Assembly: GCA_022113835.1 (NCBI GenBank)
Contig: JAILWY010000004.1
Coordinates: 8,187,501 to 8,251,500 of the forward strand
Source of the DNA: Atopsyche davidsoni
Lineage: Eukaryota > Arthropoda > Insecta > Trichoptera > Hydrobiosidae
DNA length: 64,000 bases
Direction of reading: 5' to 3'
The position numbers were made by a program, and so were the translations under genes. Below are positions 49,850-61,984 of this stretch, piece after piece. The notes under the pieces were generated by a model. It was not told the DNA's origin. It ran no database searches and worked only from the letters and a program-made list of their open reading frames with translations. Positions within the stretch are counted from its first letter, which is position 1; each line of letters opens with the position of its first letter.

Positions 49850-51196
49850 CTAGTAGAGGACAGTTTGGTTCCTGTTCGTAGATATAGAAGGGTAAATATT
49901 ATTGGGGACTGTGTGTAGAGAGGTGAGAATTGTGGGTTCTTTTAAAACAATCTCCAACTCTTGCAAAGGTCTCAGTCGTTTCACATCCGCGTCTGATCTT
50001 ACTCGGGTGTCGGGAAGCTTTCGGATGCGATTTACCTAAACAAAACAATCACGGTAAGACAACGAAAACAGCTCATAACTTACTATCTGGCCTGATGAGA
50101 AAAGTTGACCACAAGCCTTTCAAATCTTTACGAATAGACACAAAATAATTATCGAACTTGGGTATTTTTATAGGGTTAAAATTTAACCTTATGTATGGAG
50201 TATCTTGTCTCTTGGAGAATTTGCAGCACAAGTAATTTGATCAAAATCATGCAGGTGCTTACTTGTTCTGGGAGGATTTCCAGTTCTTGGCAGCACACAG
50301 ATAAAAGGTTGTGGTAAGTGGCACTCATCCCACACAGTTCAACTTCTATGAAGTCAGGATCAGGAGAATTGGCAATACGGACTTTAATGACCAAATCTGA
50401 AAAGTTACAAATAAAATATAACTAATAAATATTTATCAAAAAAAACTCTAAATTATAAAAGAAAACAGTGTGAATTACAATAATATAGGAATAATCAAGT
50501 TGTAATCTTTGTCTTGTTGGTTGAGTTTATACAGAGTTTTAAAAGTCAGAATTTTTTTAGGAGGAAAATCCAGATAAGGAGCCGATGTGCAACATTGTTG
50601 ATCACTTAAGTGAAAAGCAGTCTATTTCGGCATGTGCTAAGTAATGATGAATAAATTATTTTGAAAAGGAAGCAGGATAATTTTATGTTGTAAAATAATA
50701 AAAGCGACTATATCAGTTTACCTTGGGCAGAGTGTTGACTGATCATATTGTGTGGTGGGTCGTAGGGCAGACGGTCGGTGGGGGAGCGACTAGACGGGGT
50801 GGTGGGGGGCGAGTCAGTTCCTTGCAGGAGGGCTGCCACGTCCAATGAAGTACTAAGGTCTCTAGGGCTTTGGCCGGCCTGCGTCTTGATGGAAGCGTCT
50901 GCTCCACGAGATAGCAGCAACGAAACCATAGACGTTTGAGAATTCTTGCATGCCCAATGCAGAGGAGTCCTGAATTTATAAAGATAGTGACATAAAAAAA
51001 AGACTGCATACATTAGAAGGTTTGTCGTTCTAATGTGTCATTTTAAGTTTATAATATATGAAGTGCACACTTACCAACCGCTCAACACATTTCTTGAATT
51101 AATATCGACACCATTATCCAAAAGTTTAATAGCCGACTCAAAATCTCCGAGGCAGCAAGCTTCTCTTAACTTTTCTTCTAATGTCCTTTTATCCAT
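49850..51196 (-). CDS. ankyrin repeat protein, ANKRD40-like
   Basis: Four exons (51075-51196, 50722-50969, 50263-50396, 49850-50035) give 229 residues. The N-terminus has ankyrin repeats: ACCLGDFESAIKLLDNGVDI, then TPLHWACKNSQTSMVSLLLS and GADASIKTQAGQSPRDL. A short Ser/Thr/Pro-rich linker follows (about 92-120). The C-terminal half has VIKVRIANSPDPDFIEVEL and VNRIRKLPDTRVRSDADVKR, the conserved C-terminal module of ANKRD40. The molecular role of this family is poorly known; protein-protein binding is the safe inference. It shares a 388-bp upstream spacer with GUF1. Confidence 0.88.
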
Positions 51197-51584
51197 TTGT
51201 ATTATTTGTCTCCAAAGTTTTTGAGTGTATTCTGTTTTAACTGACATTTGACAGTTTATTATACAATTGCCATTATTGGACAGTTGAGTACCATAGACAA
51301 GAAATTATGATAATTGTACATTTATCTTCAGAGAAAAGTATGAAATGAACATGCTGGATGCCAAAGATGTCTGAATTTCTTCTTTCCATCCTGTTAAACC
51401 AATATATTTGTATTTTATTTGATTTTTAAAAATATTTTTACGAGATAGGGTAAACTATTTTGATTCTCTATGGAAACTGTCAATTTGACAGCGCGTACTT
51501 CGAACAATAATCATTGAGGTTATGAATAATTGTATAATCGGTATTATTTAAGTTTTTATTAATTAGGTACTATTTGTTTTGGGT
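51197..51584. promoter_or_regulatory. divergent promoter, ANKRD40-like / GUF1
   Basis: 388 bp between opposite start codons, AT-rich, with no clear TATA box. Likely bidirectional promoter. Confidence 0.5.
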
Positions 51585-54500
51585 ATGCCTATTATAAAGT
51601 GTTACTTAATAAGAAGAATAACATTTTCTACAAGAAGATACTTTCAAAAACGGTATGTTACTTTTATAGCCTAGTGAGCATACCGATGATTTATAAATAC
51701 AAGTATTATTTTAATCCATTATAGATTTTACTCAATAAAAGATGAAATAAAAACAAGTGGAGATGAATCCCAAAAATATGTGTTTCCGGTAGAACGTATT
51801 AGAAACTTTAGTATAATTGCTCATGTGGATCATGGCAAAAGTACATTGGCAGACAGGTTTCTTGAACTCACCGGTGCCATTAAGCCAGGTGCTGGGAAGG
51901 CGCAAGTTCTTGATCAATTGCAAGTGAGTTAAAATTTTTCTTTCACGCTTTTGGCGGATGTTTTTCTTTTTAATGGATACTCTTATTTGTTTTAGGTTGA
52001 AAGAGAAAGAGGTATTACAGTAAAAGCTGTTACGGCTTCTTTGAAATACACACACAAAGGAAACCTATATCTTCTCAATCTTATTGATACTCCAGGACAT
52101 GTAGATTTCTCCAATGAGGTAAATTATTATTATTATTCTAAAACAACAATGATAAGATTATTTTTATATATAATCCTACCTGTGTGCTGGGCGCAATGCA
52201 TTATAATAATTTATTTTTACTCTTAGGTTGTGCGTTCTGTGCAGGCTTGCCAGGGTGCCATATTATTGGTGGATGCCGCTCAAGGTGCTCAGGCACAAAC
52301 CGTAGCCGTCCACTCTCTAGCTAAGCGCCGAAACCTCACTATATTGCCCGTTCTAAACAAGGTCGATTTACCAGGAGCCAACGTACCCATGGTCAAAAAA
52401 CAAATTAAAACTCTGTTCAAAATAGAGCCAGAAAGAGTGTTGGAAGTTTCCGCCAAGAAAGGCTGGGGAGTCAAGGAAGTCCTTGATGCGATAGTAGAAG
52501 TGATACCTCCGCCACCCGCTAAGAAAGACGACCCTTTGCAAGCATTAGTTTTTGATTCATGGCACAATAAGTATAGAGGAGTTTTGTGTTTATCGTATAT
52601 TCAGGGAGGTACAATTAATATTGGAGATCCTGTGCGGTGGCACTCGACGTCCAAGCAGCTAAATGTGAAATATTTATTTCTGTTGACTCCCGAAGAAAAG
52701 CCTGTTGAGACAGCGGTGGCCGGTCAGGTGGTTGTGATTGGATGTGGGCCCCGAGGGGGAGGCGCGGTGGGGAATGTTTTAGTTTCAGGTGACGTGCCTT
52801 ATAATCCAGCAACTGAAAAGGAATCAGAAAACTCAGGTCCTCGTCACATGGTGTATGCTGGTATTTTTCCTGTAGATCAATCGCAACACCAGGTACTGGA
52901 AGGTGCTCTAAATAAATTATGCTTGAACGATTCTGCAGTTGGAATAGCACTGGATTCAAGGTAAAAAAAAACCATTACTGTGTATTAGTAAATTGTTCAT
53001 TCCTTAAGCTGCAATAAAATAGACTTCTTATTCCAATCATTATCAAGTTAATTTTGTATGATATAAACTTATTAGCCTGTATATAGTCCTGCTCTAGGTG
53101 CCGGTTGGCGAGTGGGTTTCTTAGGACTCCTTCATTTAGAAGTATTTACTCAGCGACTATTGCAAGAACACAAGGCGGAAGCTATTCTGACTGCTCCTTC
53201 TGTACCATATAAGATTAAGTATGTTTTAATACACATTTGGATGTATCTATTATTTTTAACTATGGATGTTTTCATCATTTAAATTTTGTAGAGTTCACGG
53301 TGCTAAATTGATAAAGCAGTTTAAAGGAGAGATAGCTACAATAACTAATCCTATTCAACTTCCTGCTTCAGTAAACATAGTTGAATATTATGAACCTTTT
53401 GTTATAGGTAAGCATTTTCGTTGAGCTGTGTAAATTTAAATAAATTTTAATGCGTTATCAGTAAAACGGATTAAACAATATACATTTGAATTTGATGTTG
53501 CATTTCCCCAGAGGTACCACTATTTAGATATGATTTTCTGGTTTCTTAAAAGCTGAACTTGCAGTCTCTTATTAGATCTGGTTGAGTTGAGTAGATGAGT
53601 GGATGTAACTATACTTCAACCATGTTCAAAGAGTTGCATGCATAAATACTCCACTCGTCTCACTTCACAATTTTTTGATGTTTTGACATTGATCCAAGAT
53701 TTAGTTACCGTGGAAATGCTAAAAAAAAAACATTTAGAAAAGCTATGGTAGACCACAAAGCAGCACTTAATGAAAAAATATTTATATATTTCCAGGTACT
53801 ATCATCACCCCGACAGAGTATTTTGGTACTGTTACATCTCTGTGTTTAGACCGCAGAGGCACAGCTTTCCCAGCACAGCCAGTTGATGATGACCACCTGA
53901 TGCTTCAGTTTCGTCTTCCCTTATCTGAGGTCTGTTATGCTCAGTAAATAATTGCTATATTTTTACTCATTATGTGAGCTTTATAAGTATTTGTGTAAAA
54001 TTTCAGATAGTAATGGATTTCCATGATGTATTGAAAAGTGTTACCTCGGGCTATGCTAGTTTTGAATATCAAGATGATGGATTTCATCTGAGTCCTCTGA
54101 CAAAGGTATTTTATAAAAATAAAAACCTGACCTCAGTGCTCTAAGTTTTCTCTATTAAAAATTTACTGTTATTTTATTCTTCCATCTTTCAGTTTCAATT
54201 TTAAAGCTATTTTCTCTAAAAGATGGCTAAAATAAAACAAAATTCAAAGACTCTTTCTAATGTCACTGTAAAAAAACCAAAATATCGGTATTTATGTTTT
54301 AGATGGATATTCATTTGAATGGTGTAGTAGTTGATGAATTAAGTAATATTGTACACGCTAGTAGAGTGAAATCAGTGGGGCGTCGTCTTGTGGACAAATT
54401 GAAAGAGATGATACCCAGACAAATGGTTCAGGTAATAACTACGAGACATTTAAAACATTCTAGGTGTAAACAAACTTAATTTGATGTTTAATTGTAAATC

Positions 54501-54792
54501 TTACAGATTTCCGTTCAAGCTGTTGCTGGTGGAAAAGTCGTTGCTAGAGAAAATATTTTGGCTTACAAAAAAGATGTTACAGCTAAGCTTGTAAGTGCTA
54601 ATAAGATGGTTGATAAATGTAATATTTATGTGTTTTTAATGTGATTTTTTTTATTTACTTTTGTAGTATGGTGGTGATGTGACAAGACGAATGAAACTCC
54701 TCAAACAACAAGCCGAAGGCAAGAAGAAGATGAGAAGCATCGCCAACATCAGGATACCAAGAGACACATTCATCGATGTACTAAAAAAATAA
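51585..54792 (+). CDS. GUF1: mitochondrial elongation factor 4 (GUF1/LepA)
   Basis: Eleven exons: 51585-51652, 51725-51923, 51996-52118, 52227-52960, 53087-53218, 53292-53407, 53796-53929, 54007-54105, 54303-54431, 54507-54590 and 54667-54792. They encode 647 residues, the normal GUF1 length. The first 23 residues are Arg-rich without acidic residues, a mitochondrial presequence. GTPase motifs are complete: AHVDHGKST (55-63), ERGIT switch, DTPGH (120-124), NKVD (174-177) and [11 protein letters not shown]-like domains follow ([17 protein letters not shown]), and the LepA C-terminal domain ends in [17 protein letters not shown]. The family is a ribosome-associated GTPase (back-translocase) that supports mitochondrial translation fidelity. 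Confidence 0.96.
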
Positions 54793-55654
54793 GATTGTTT
54801 GCTTATAAATATATTAGTGAATGTTGGTGAGTTATTTTATTATTCAAATAATGTGCATAGGTCTCATAAATATTTTTATTGAAATATAATGTAAATAAAA
54901 AACAGGTTTCGTCATTTCTTTCAAATTATTTATATATAGGTTAAGTACAGAAAACTGAATATAGTTTATTTTGATACTGATAAAAACTATTTGACTTATT
55001 ACTCTTATTACTCGATATGTAACTAATCTAGACTGTTTTCTCATAAGTGAGGGAGTGCTAATATAATATAATCAATTCACTAAATTATCAAACTAGAATG
55101 AACAAATAATGCTACTGAATTCAAATGTGTTACACTATTTATGGAGTTAAGAAATCCACTGTAAATATAAATGCTTTAGGTGTGTTGTGTGCGTGGTGGG
55201 AATGTTTTGAAGACGCGTTCTCAGCGAGTGCTATTAGCACTTATATTAAATAAATTATTAGACATAATGTGAAACTTTAGTAGCTACCTTTTGGGCAGGC
55301 CTATTTCTCAAAACATTAGAAGATACATGTTTTAGTTCTCCACTATAATTAATTATGATGTAATTATAGTCAGTCTTTAGTGGGTTTGCTACGCTTTTAA
55401 AATAAATGCAAGTCCGTATTTATGAAATGTAAATATGCACTTACTATTTATCAACAAAATAATCAGGTATTTGAATACCTGGTTTTGAATTTTAAAATAA
55501 AATTAGTAATACTATAAATACTTAGGTATCACATTTTGAATACTATTTTAAATAGATTAGGACGGACAGTAAACCCTGTCAGTAATGTTTTTTAAGGTCA
55601 ATATTAACACTCAATTTAGAATTTTAAAGAGTGACTGTAGAATAAATACTTAGG
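54793..55654. other. convergent intergenic region
   Basis: AT-rich DNA between GUF1 and the minus-strand genes. No coding or structured element recognised. Confidence 0.6.
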
Positions 55655-56148
55655 TTAAGGTAGAGCGTTTACTCCAGGAATGTCTTCAGGCACATCTTGG
55701 TCAGATGATGGACTCTCTGCTCCTTCTCTATCGTTTCTTAGCATCTCATCACGGCTTTCTATAGCTTGAGCCTGGTCAGCATAGTCTGAAGAATCAACCC
55801 AAAAACCTTAATTAAATAATGTATTTGACAATAAATGTAATTGTGCTTGCATTATTAAAATAAACATTACCAGAAAAACGATAAGGAAGAAACAGGAAAG
55901 CAAGGAAAGGTAAGATGAAGTAGGGACCATAAAATGCTATCCATCTGCAGTAAAAAAAGTGCTATGATTATGGGTTATTAAAGAAATTTGGCTAGGTTTG
56001 TAAATTAATATTATAAATATTTAAAAATGGGAAGAAATTTTAAAAAAGGTGTATGGTCAACATTTTTGGAAATGATAGTGGAAGCTGTTGAAAACTATTT
56101 GATTTAATACTTAAGAATTGCCAATAACCTGACCTCTGGCATCCTCAT
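55655..56148 (-). CDS. putative 74-residue single-pass membrane protein overlapping IFT140 3' end
   Basis: Two segments with good splice sites (55871-55944 and 55655-55785) are open in one shared frame. They encode WIAFYGPYFILPFLAFLFLP, a membrane segment, then an acidic tail (DYADQAQAIESRDEM...) ending VNALP and stop. No IFT140 splice form I could build enters this frame. A start ATG inside IFT140 exon 10 (56146-56148) with donor CAG|GTTATT (after 56129) gives MRMPEVR joined in frame, 225 nt in total. That start lies in the +1/-1 frame relative to IFT140. The product is not recognised. The downstream exons look genuinely coding; the start is inference. Confidence 0.45.
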
Positions 56149-59100
56149 GGAGTCCTGCTGCGGCAGCTTTAGAAGCCATAAGTCGCAGCATGTGGTGTGG
56201 CCTGACTAGGTTGTCTACATTGGCTCCGCTCTGTCTCAGTTCAATCAAAAGGCGCCTTCCTTGAGACATGGCTGGCATATGGAGCAAAAAATGATCAATC
56301 AAAATTTAATGTAGAAATATAATAACGTGGAATATTTTTGCTGTGAACAAACCGTTATCGAAGTCCCCTCTGTTAAAGGCTTTTTCAATATCAAGATAAC
56401 GTTGAACTTGATCTGCTTGACTTTGCAATACCACTGCATCGGATGCTACAACAGAAAAAAACAAATTGAATCGAGTTAAAACACAAAAAATATTATTTAT
56501 ACTATTGATAGTCTAGCCGTTAAGATATTTATATGGAGTATTACAAATCAAACAAGTCTATCGTGAACATTCTGAATATAAGATAATATGAAGCTTTGTT
56601 AGGTTTTTTCAGTTCCTGCATCGCTGGCTTAAACCATAAAAAATAAGAATAAACTTCCATTCTTAATGACTCTCGACAGAATAAGAATATTTGTATGTAT
56701 AAATTGTCACAGACCATAATAAACAAAAAAATTAAAATTAAATGTAAGGGTACACAAATATGTAATATATTTAATTACCAGCTAAAGGATCAGAAGACTT
56801 TGTTAGGCAACGCAATGCCTCTCCGAGTGCACCCGAAGCTTTCTCATAATTCTGTAACAAACAAGAATTAAAACTAGAATATAGAATCTCATCTGTAGCA
56901 TGAGTCTTGTTAATCTTGTATATCTAATTCGCAAATTATTCTTAAGAATATTTTTTCTGTTTTTGTACTTGTTAAGTTTGTTTTACCTGATACTCATCTA
57001 TCTCCTGTCTGGCACAGGCCGTATAGAAACCTGCCAGCGGTCTCGGAGCTCTGGCCTTCTCATATAGAGCCACAACTCTGCGCAGCAGGGCAGGGTGGGT
57101 CCTCCAGTCTGCAGCCTGTAGGGCTCGGGCAGCCATGAGATACACGGCACGGTCACGGGATGCTGACGCAAAGAAGACCATCTTATCTGCATCTCCCGAT
57201 TTTACTAGCCATCTCATAGCTGCCACCTGGAATTAATGAAAAAATTTGTATTAATGAGATTGAATATTAACACACTAAAGGCGGGGCGGGTACTAGTACC
57301 CGTTTTGCGGACTGCTGTCTAAAAGCAGGGCGCGTATTAATACCTTTTTATACTGCGTATTAATAACTCTAAAAGCGGCAGGTCATTTTACTCTTTAGGT
57401 TTACAGCTCGTAATGTTTGTTTAGGACTCGTCAACGTTACTTCTACCAATACTGTCCAGTGATTCTGAACAAAGTGACAATGAAGAAGTGGAGTGGTCAG
57501 AGAATGATAATCCTCCAATTATTGAACAATTTTTAGGACAAAGTGGTGAAGTTGTGATGCCAAGTAATCCACAAAGTGTGTATGAAGTGGTTCAAATCAA
57601 AGAGTGTATAGACTAGATTTCGCACGCGCAATTTTACGCGAATTTTGCCCGCTACGCACATCAGTTTAGTCAATTTGGTTACCCGCTTAAAGTGTGTTAA
57701 CTATCAAAATATTTTTGTCTGCTGAAATGAATAATTTTTAAGTCGTAATCACTTTATCTCCAGCTTGTGTGAGTTTCTTGGCTGCCAAATGATATGATCC
57801 TCGGTTGCCCAAAATATCTGCCAATCGACGCAGAACTACTCCACGACTCTCCTCTTCCTTGGACGGAGTCAGCTTCTCGCACAAGTCGTCAGACACTTCT
57901 GCATTATGTCTTTCTATGAGATCCAAAGCTTTTTCATACTGTAAAAATAAATGAGAAATGAAGACTGTGGTTTAGAATAAATTATTTAATTAATTGAAAG
58001 TACTACATGAAGAAAAGACGCCCATCGAGTTCTTTTTATTAAGCTGAAATGACAAAACTTATGTCCTAAAATCTAATAATATTGCCATTTGCTTTTGATA
58101 TTTTTGGAATAATGAAACTTATTACAACTTCTATGATTTTAATTACTATAAATCTTTTATCAAAGAAATGTCATTTAAATAATTGTATATTTTTAGTCAA
58201 TTATTTTGATTAATGAAAGAGACCACATCAGTCGAACCGATAAATAATAAAAACATTATAAATGAAGAAATAATTAACCAATTTAGCCTGAGCCAGTATA
58301 GATGCAGCCTTGTGTGGTTGTTCAGCCACTAAGAGTGGCTCTACAAGAACTAAAGCCAATTCGGGGTCACACACACCAGCCCCTGGACCTGCTAGTGATT
58401 CCGCTACATTCAGCAATGCTTCTCGCCCTGAGTCACCTTCTGCTTGGAGAGCAACAGCTACAGCTTTGTGCAGTTTACCTAGAGGGATTGTCAAAATAAA
58501 TGAATAAATTGCTAATAAGATATTGACTATGACAATCTCACCAAAAACAGTATTGAAAATAGACTTACCAGCACGGTGGTACAGGTGAGCAGCAGCAGCA
58601 GGGATGCTAGCTTTCTCAAGAGCATATGCAGCCATCATAGTGTGAGGCCCTTCGCTTGACCCTGTAGACCCTGCTCGTCGCACCAGATCCCACAGCCCTG
58701 CCTCTGAGGCGCAGCGCACAGCAGAAGCAAGAGCGCCAGCGCGCATGTATAGCTGGAGTCCTCATTGACAGTGTAAAATAAATTACTTTCTTACAAATTA
58801 TAAGCTAGCTTGTTAAAGAATAATTAATTAATTAATTAATCACCTTAACTGCTTCTTCAGACTTGTCAGGTTGTAACTCTAGGTGGCGGGCGATCTGATA
58901 AGCTGCTGCTGGTTTCTCTACGATTGCCATTGCATCCTGTAGTCTATCAGTGTGGCACAAAATTCTGGCACGGGCTCCTGCATCGTCTGCGGCTTCGTAT
59001 GATTCCAAAGCTCCTTCTAGGTCTCCCTGGCTTTCAAGGTAGTGTGCCCACCAAGTGTGCATCTCTGGGTCCTTGGATGTTGCCACTTTATTTTTGAGAA

Positions 59101-61984
59101 GTCCTATTTGCCCCGCTTGTAAGAGCATGCGTGGAACTTGCGGAACTGCTACTCCAGCTTTTTCGAAGCATTCTATAGCAGCTTCTACATCACCAGAATC
59201 ACGTTTCACACAGCCCAACTTATAGTGAGCATTTTTAACAAGCAATGCAGCTTCTCCTTGCACAGTCTGCTTTGTTAATTTTTCTAATCCCCCTCTAGTA
59301 GCTGCTGTAAGTCTGGAGAGTAAATCGTACCTACCTTCCTGTTGGTATAGATTTCTAGCTTCATCCAGCATACCAAGGTGAATGGCCAGAAGAGCTGTTC
59401 TGCATGAATCATTGAGTTTAGGATCTTCCATGGCCAAGTGTAGAGCGAGAGCTCCTTTGACATCATTCATTTTAGCCAAGCATACTGCAGCAACATCAAG
59501 TCGTTTTTGAGGAACACAAGCTCTCGCTAGACCTCTCCATACTGTTTCTCCAGCACCTGTATTGCCTATTGCTACAACGGCTTGCTCCATTTGTCCTATC
59601 GTCATAAAGTATAAATAATCTATTAAGTGTGAACGAGTGGTCGAGTCGCAATCTTCAGCACCGATAAACTCGTTAAGAGTAATTTTAACTAACTTCCCTT
59701 CCTGCATCGTAATGACATGAGGAGTGCTCATGGTGCATAAATTACGATCAGTTTGATTCTGAGAAGTATCTCCCCAGTCTTTGTGCTCAATGAGATTGCC
59801 ATTGTGAGCAAAGAGACATCTGATTGAATCATCTGTATTGGAGCGTACGTGACAAGACAGCAAACGTGGATCTGCAGCGTCCCAACAGATAGTGATGGGA
59901 ATGCAGGGCTCAGAATCAACATCTGTGAGGACAATATGGGTGATGCTATCGCTGGATGCATCCCAAAGGTAAAGTTTTGCTTCAGGCACAAGGTTAGCAG
60001 TGGCTATTGCAAGGCATACTAGGCGACCACCACTGTTCACTCCGGCATACATAATTTCTCCAAAATCATCGAAGAGCTGGTAGCAGTTTTTGGGAGCGTA
60101 TGGAGACTTCAAACCTTTGCGACTTATTTCTGCAATTTTTATGCAGCCATCCATCGTCGCCACAGCGAGATAGCGATCTGTACGCGAGATGCCGATGGGT
60201 TCTCCTTCTCCCTCGCCTGATTGCAAAGGGGCGAGAGATATTCCTGAAACTGTTTTCGATTCAATTCTCTCTCTGACTATACCAACGAGCACTTCTTCAT
60301 GCATGAGCAAGGTGTCAGTCGGCCAAGGAAATTTGTGAATAGGAAGGAAGTTAAATGTGTCTTTTCCTAATTTGAGCACCTGAAAAGTAGAAGCAAAATA
60401 AATTAAGATTTAATATCTAATATTTTTGTGACAGTTTTGCCATATAAGCTCAAAAGCCTAGCTTACTTATTTTCAGATATCGAGGCTATATAATATAAAT
60501 AAATATATAGAATGTCTACCTGCACATCTTTTCCATCGGCTACTGCTAAATATGTGTCACTGAGACACAGGGCTCTGATGCAGATATCTGTCTTGACCCC
60601 CGTAACGGCAGCTCCGGGCCCTTCTAGCAGTATGTGCTGTGGTCCTTTTTGCACGCCCCACACCTGATGTGTGTAGCCCCAACACGTAGGCTGCTCCCTC
60701 AAGATAGACACACTGGTGATACTGTTAACTGCTAAAAGGGGACGCATTGCTGATTCAGACCCCCAGCAGACTTGCTTGACACTTCCCTTCACAGAGCAGA
60801 TGTTCACAAGCCCCCATTGACCGTGAGGTCCTTTTCGCCAGATAAATACCCTTCCTTGATTTGAACCACAGGAAATGGCTCCGCTGAATGAGCAGAATCC
60901 CATACTTGTTAACATTTCAGATGCTCGTGATGGAGTTGATTCTTCTACTGGTAGAATCAAATTATCATTAGTGTCACTGTCCCAAATGCGAACTGATGTT
61001 TCTCCGGCAATTATTGCTACTGCAGTTCCTCCTGCACTGCTGACACCGAGTCCTGCACGAGTGGACATTTTAACATGCATCTTCGCATCCAAAGTACCTT
61101 TAGTATGCCCAATGGAAAACCTTGTCAGATTTAAAGTTCCACTGACTTCCCAGGCAACCAGGAGAGATCCAGTTGAAGTCATTGCCATATAGCGTACATT
61201 ACCGACAGAAGGCAGCACTTCTGAGCATGTTCCAGATTCATCTATGTACAGAATGTTGCCGTTCTGTTGAGCAGCATACAAAGCATGATTGTCTCCTGTC
61301 GAACTAGTTAATCTTGGAGCGGTTCTCGGTCGCCAAGAAGCCAGCACATCAAGCGCCCCTTCGTCGCCATTGACGGCCGCTTTAGCGAGTCCTCGAAGGA
61401 TTCCTTCGTTGACACCGATGCCCACAGGGCGGTACGCAACATGAGTTAGCGGTTCATCAAGGGTTAGATGATAGGCTGTTAATAGTCCGGTGGGAGTGGA
61501 TTTCCATCCAGTGACAGCACCAGCAGCATCCGCAACAATAAGGCGCCCACCAGCTAGGCTCCAAGCAAGCAAGAGAGGAGGTGCCGAGTGAGGTGCTTGA
61601 AGAGGTTGCCAGGCGCCGCCCGCTCCAGTACCCGTGCCACCTCTCCACAGCCGCAGTGCGCCACCCTCCCAGCCAGCTGCTAGAAGAGCTCGCGAGGGAT
61701 GCCAGCCGAGGGCGCTCGCTTGCTGGCCTGCCTGTGCTGTGTCTTCGCTGCCATCCACTGCATCTCCCTGATCAAAAGGCAGTGTAAATATATAATAAGG
61801 CGATGTCAAAGATGTATCACTGTTAATCGTTACTTACAGTTTCATCAAATATGGTAATAAATCCTCCTTTATCTTGGCTGTACGAAGCGACCGCTAATAA
61901 TGATTCAGACGGATGCCATTCTACTATCGTACTTATGATACCTGGTTCCGAAAATTTTACTTTATTATCGAAGTAGAGTGTCAT
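56111..61984 (-). CDS. IFT140: intraflagellar transport protein 140
   Basis: Ten exons: 61838-61984, 60520-61767, 58844-60379, 58569-58752, 58279-58478, 57753-57938, 56987-57226, 56779-56851, 56353-56445, and a last one from 56271. They give about 1350 residues. The N-terminal part is WD40-rich: EWHPSESLLAVASYSQ, GWHPSRALLAAGWEGG and RIWDSD. The C-terminal half is TPR-like (RLDVAAVCLAKMNDVKGA, WWAHYLESQGDLEGALE, MVFFASASRDRAVYLMAARA, AGFYTACARQEIDEYQ). IFT140 is an IFT-A subunit for retrograde ciliary transport and receptor entry; in insects it serves ciliated sensory neurons and sperm. The end is unclear: read-through gives QVIGNS and stop at 56111, while splicing at 56134 or 56129 into 55944 stops soon after. 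Slightly shorter than vertebrate IFT140. Confidence 0.93.
57271..57696. mobile_element. piggyBac-like remnant in an IFT140 intron (426 bp)
   Basis: TTAA lies on both sides (57267-57270 and 57697-57700), with inverted ends CACACTAAAGGCGGG and CACACTTTAAGCGGG (read inward). The plus strand at about 57440-57615 encodes an acidic stretch (LPILSSDSEQSDNEEVEW, then IIEQFLGQSG and a stop) like the N-terminus of piggyBac-type transposases. The rest of the gene is absent, so it is a deletion derivative. It differs from the Sap130 intron element in its ends. Confidence 0.85.
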
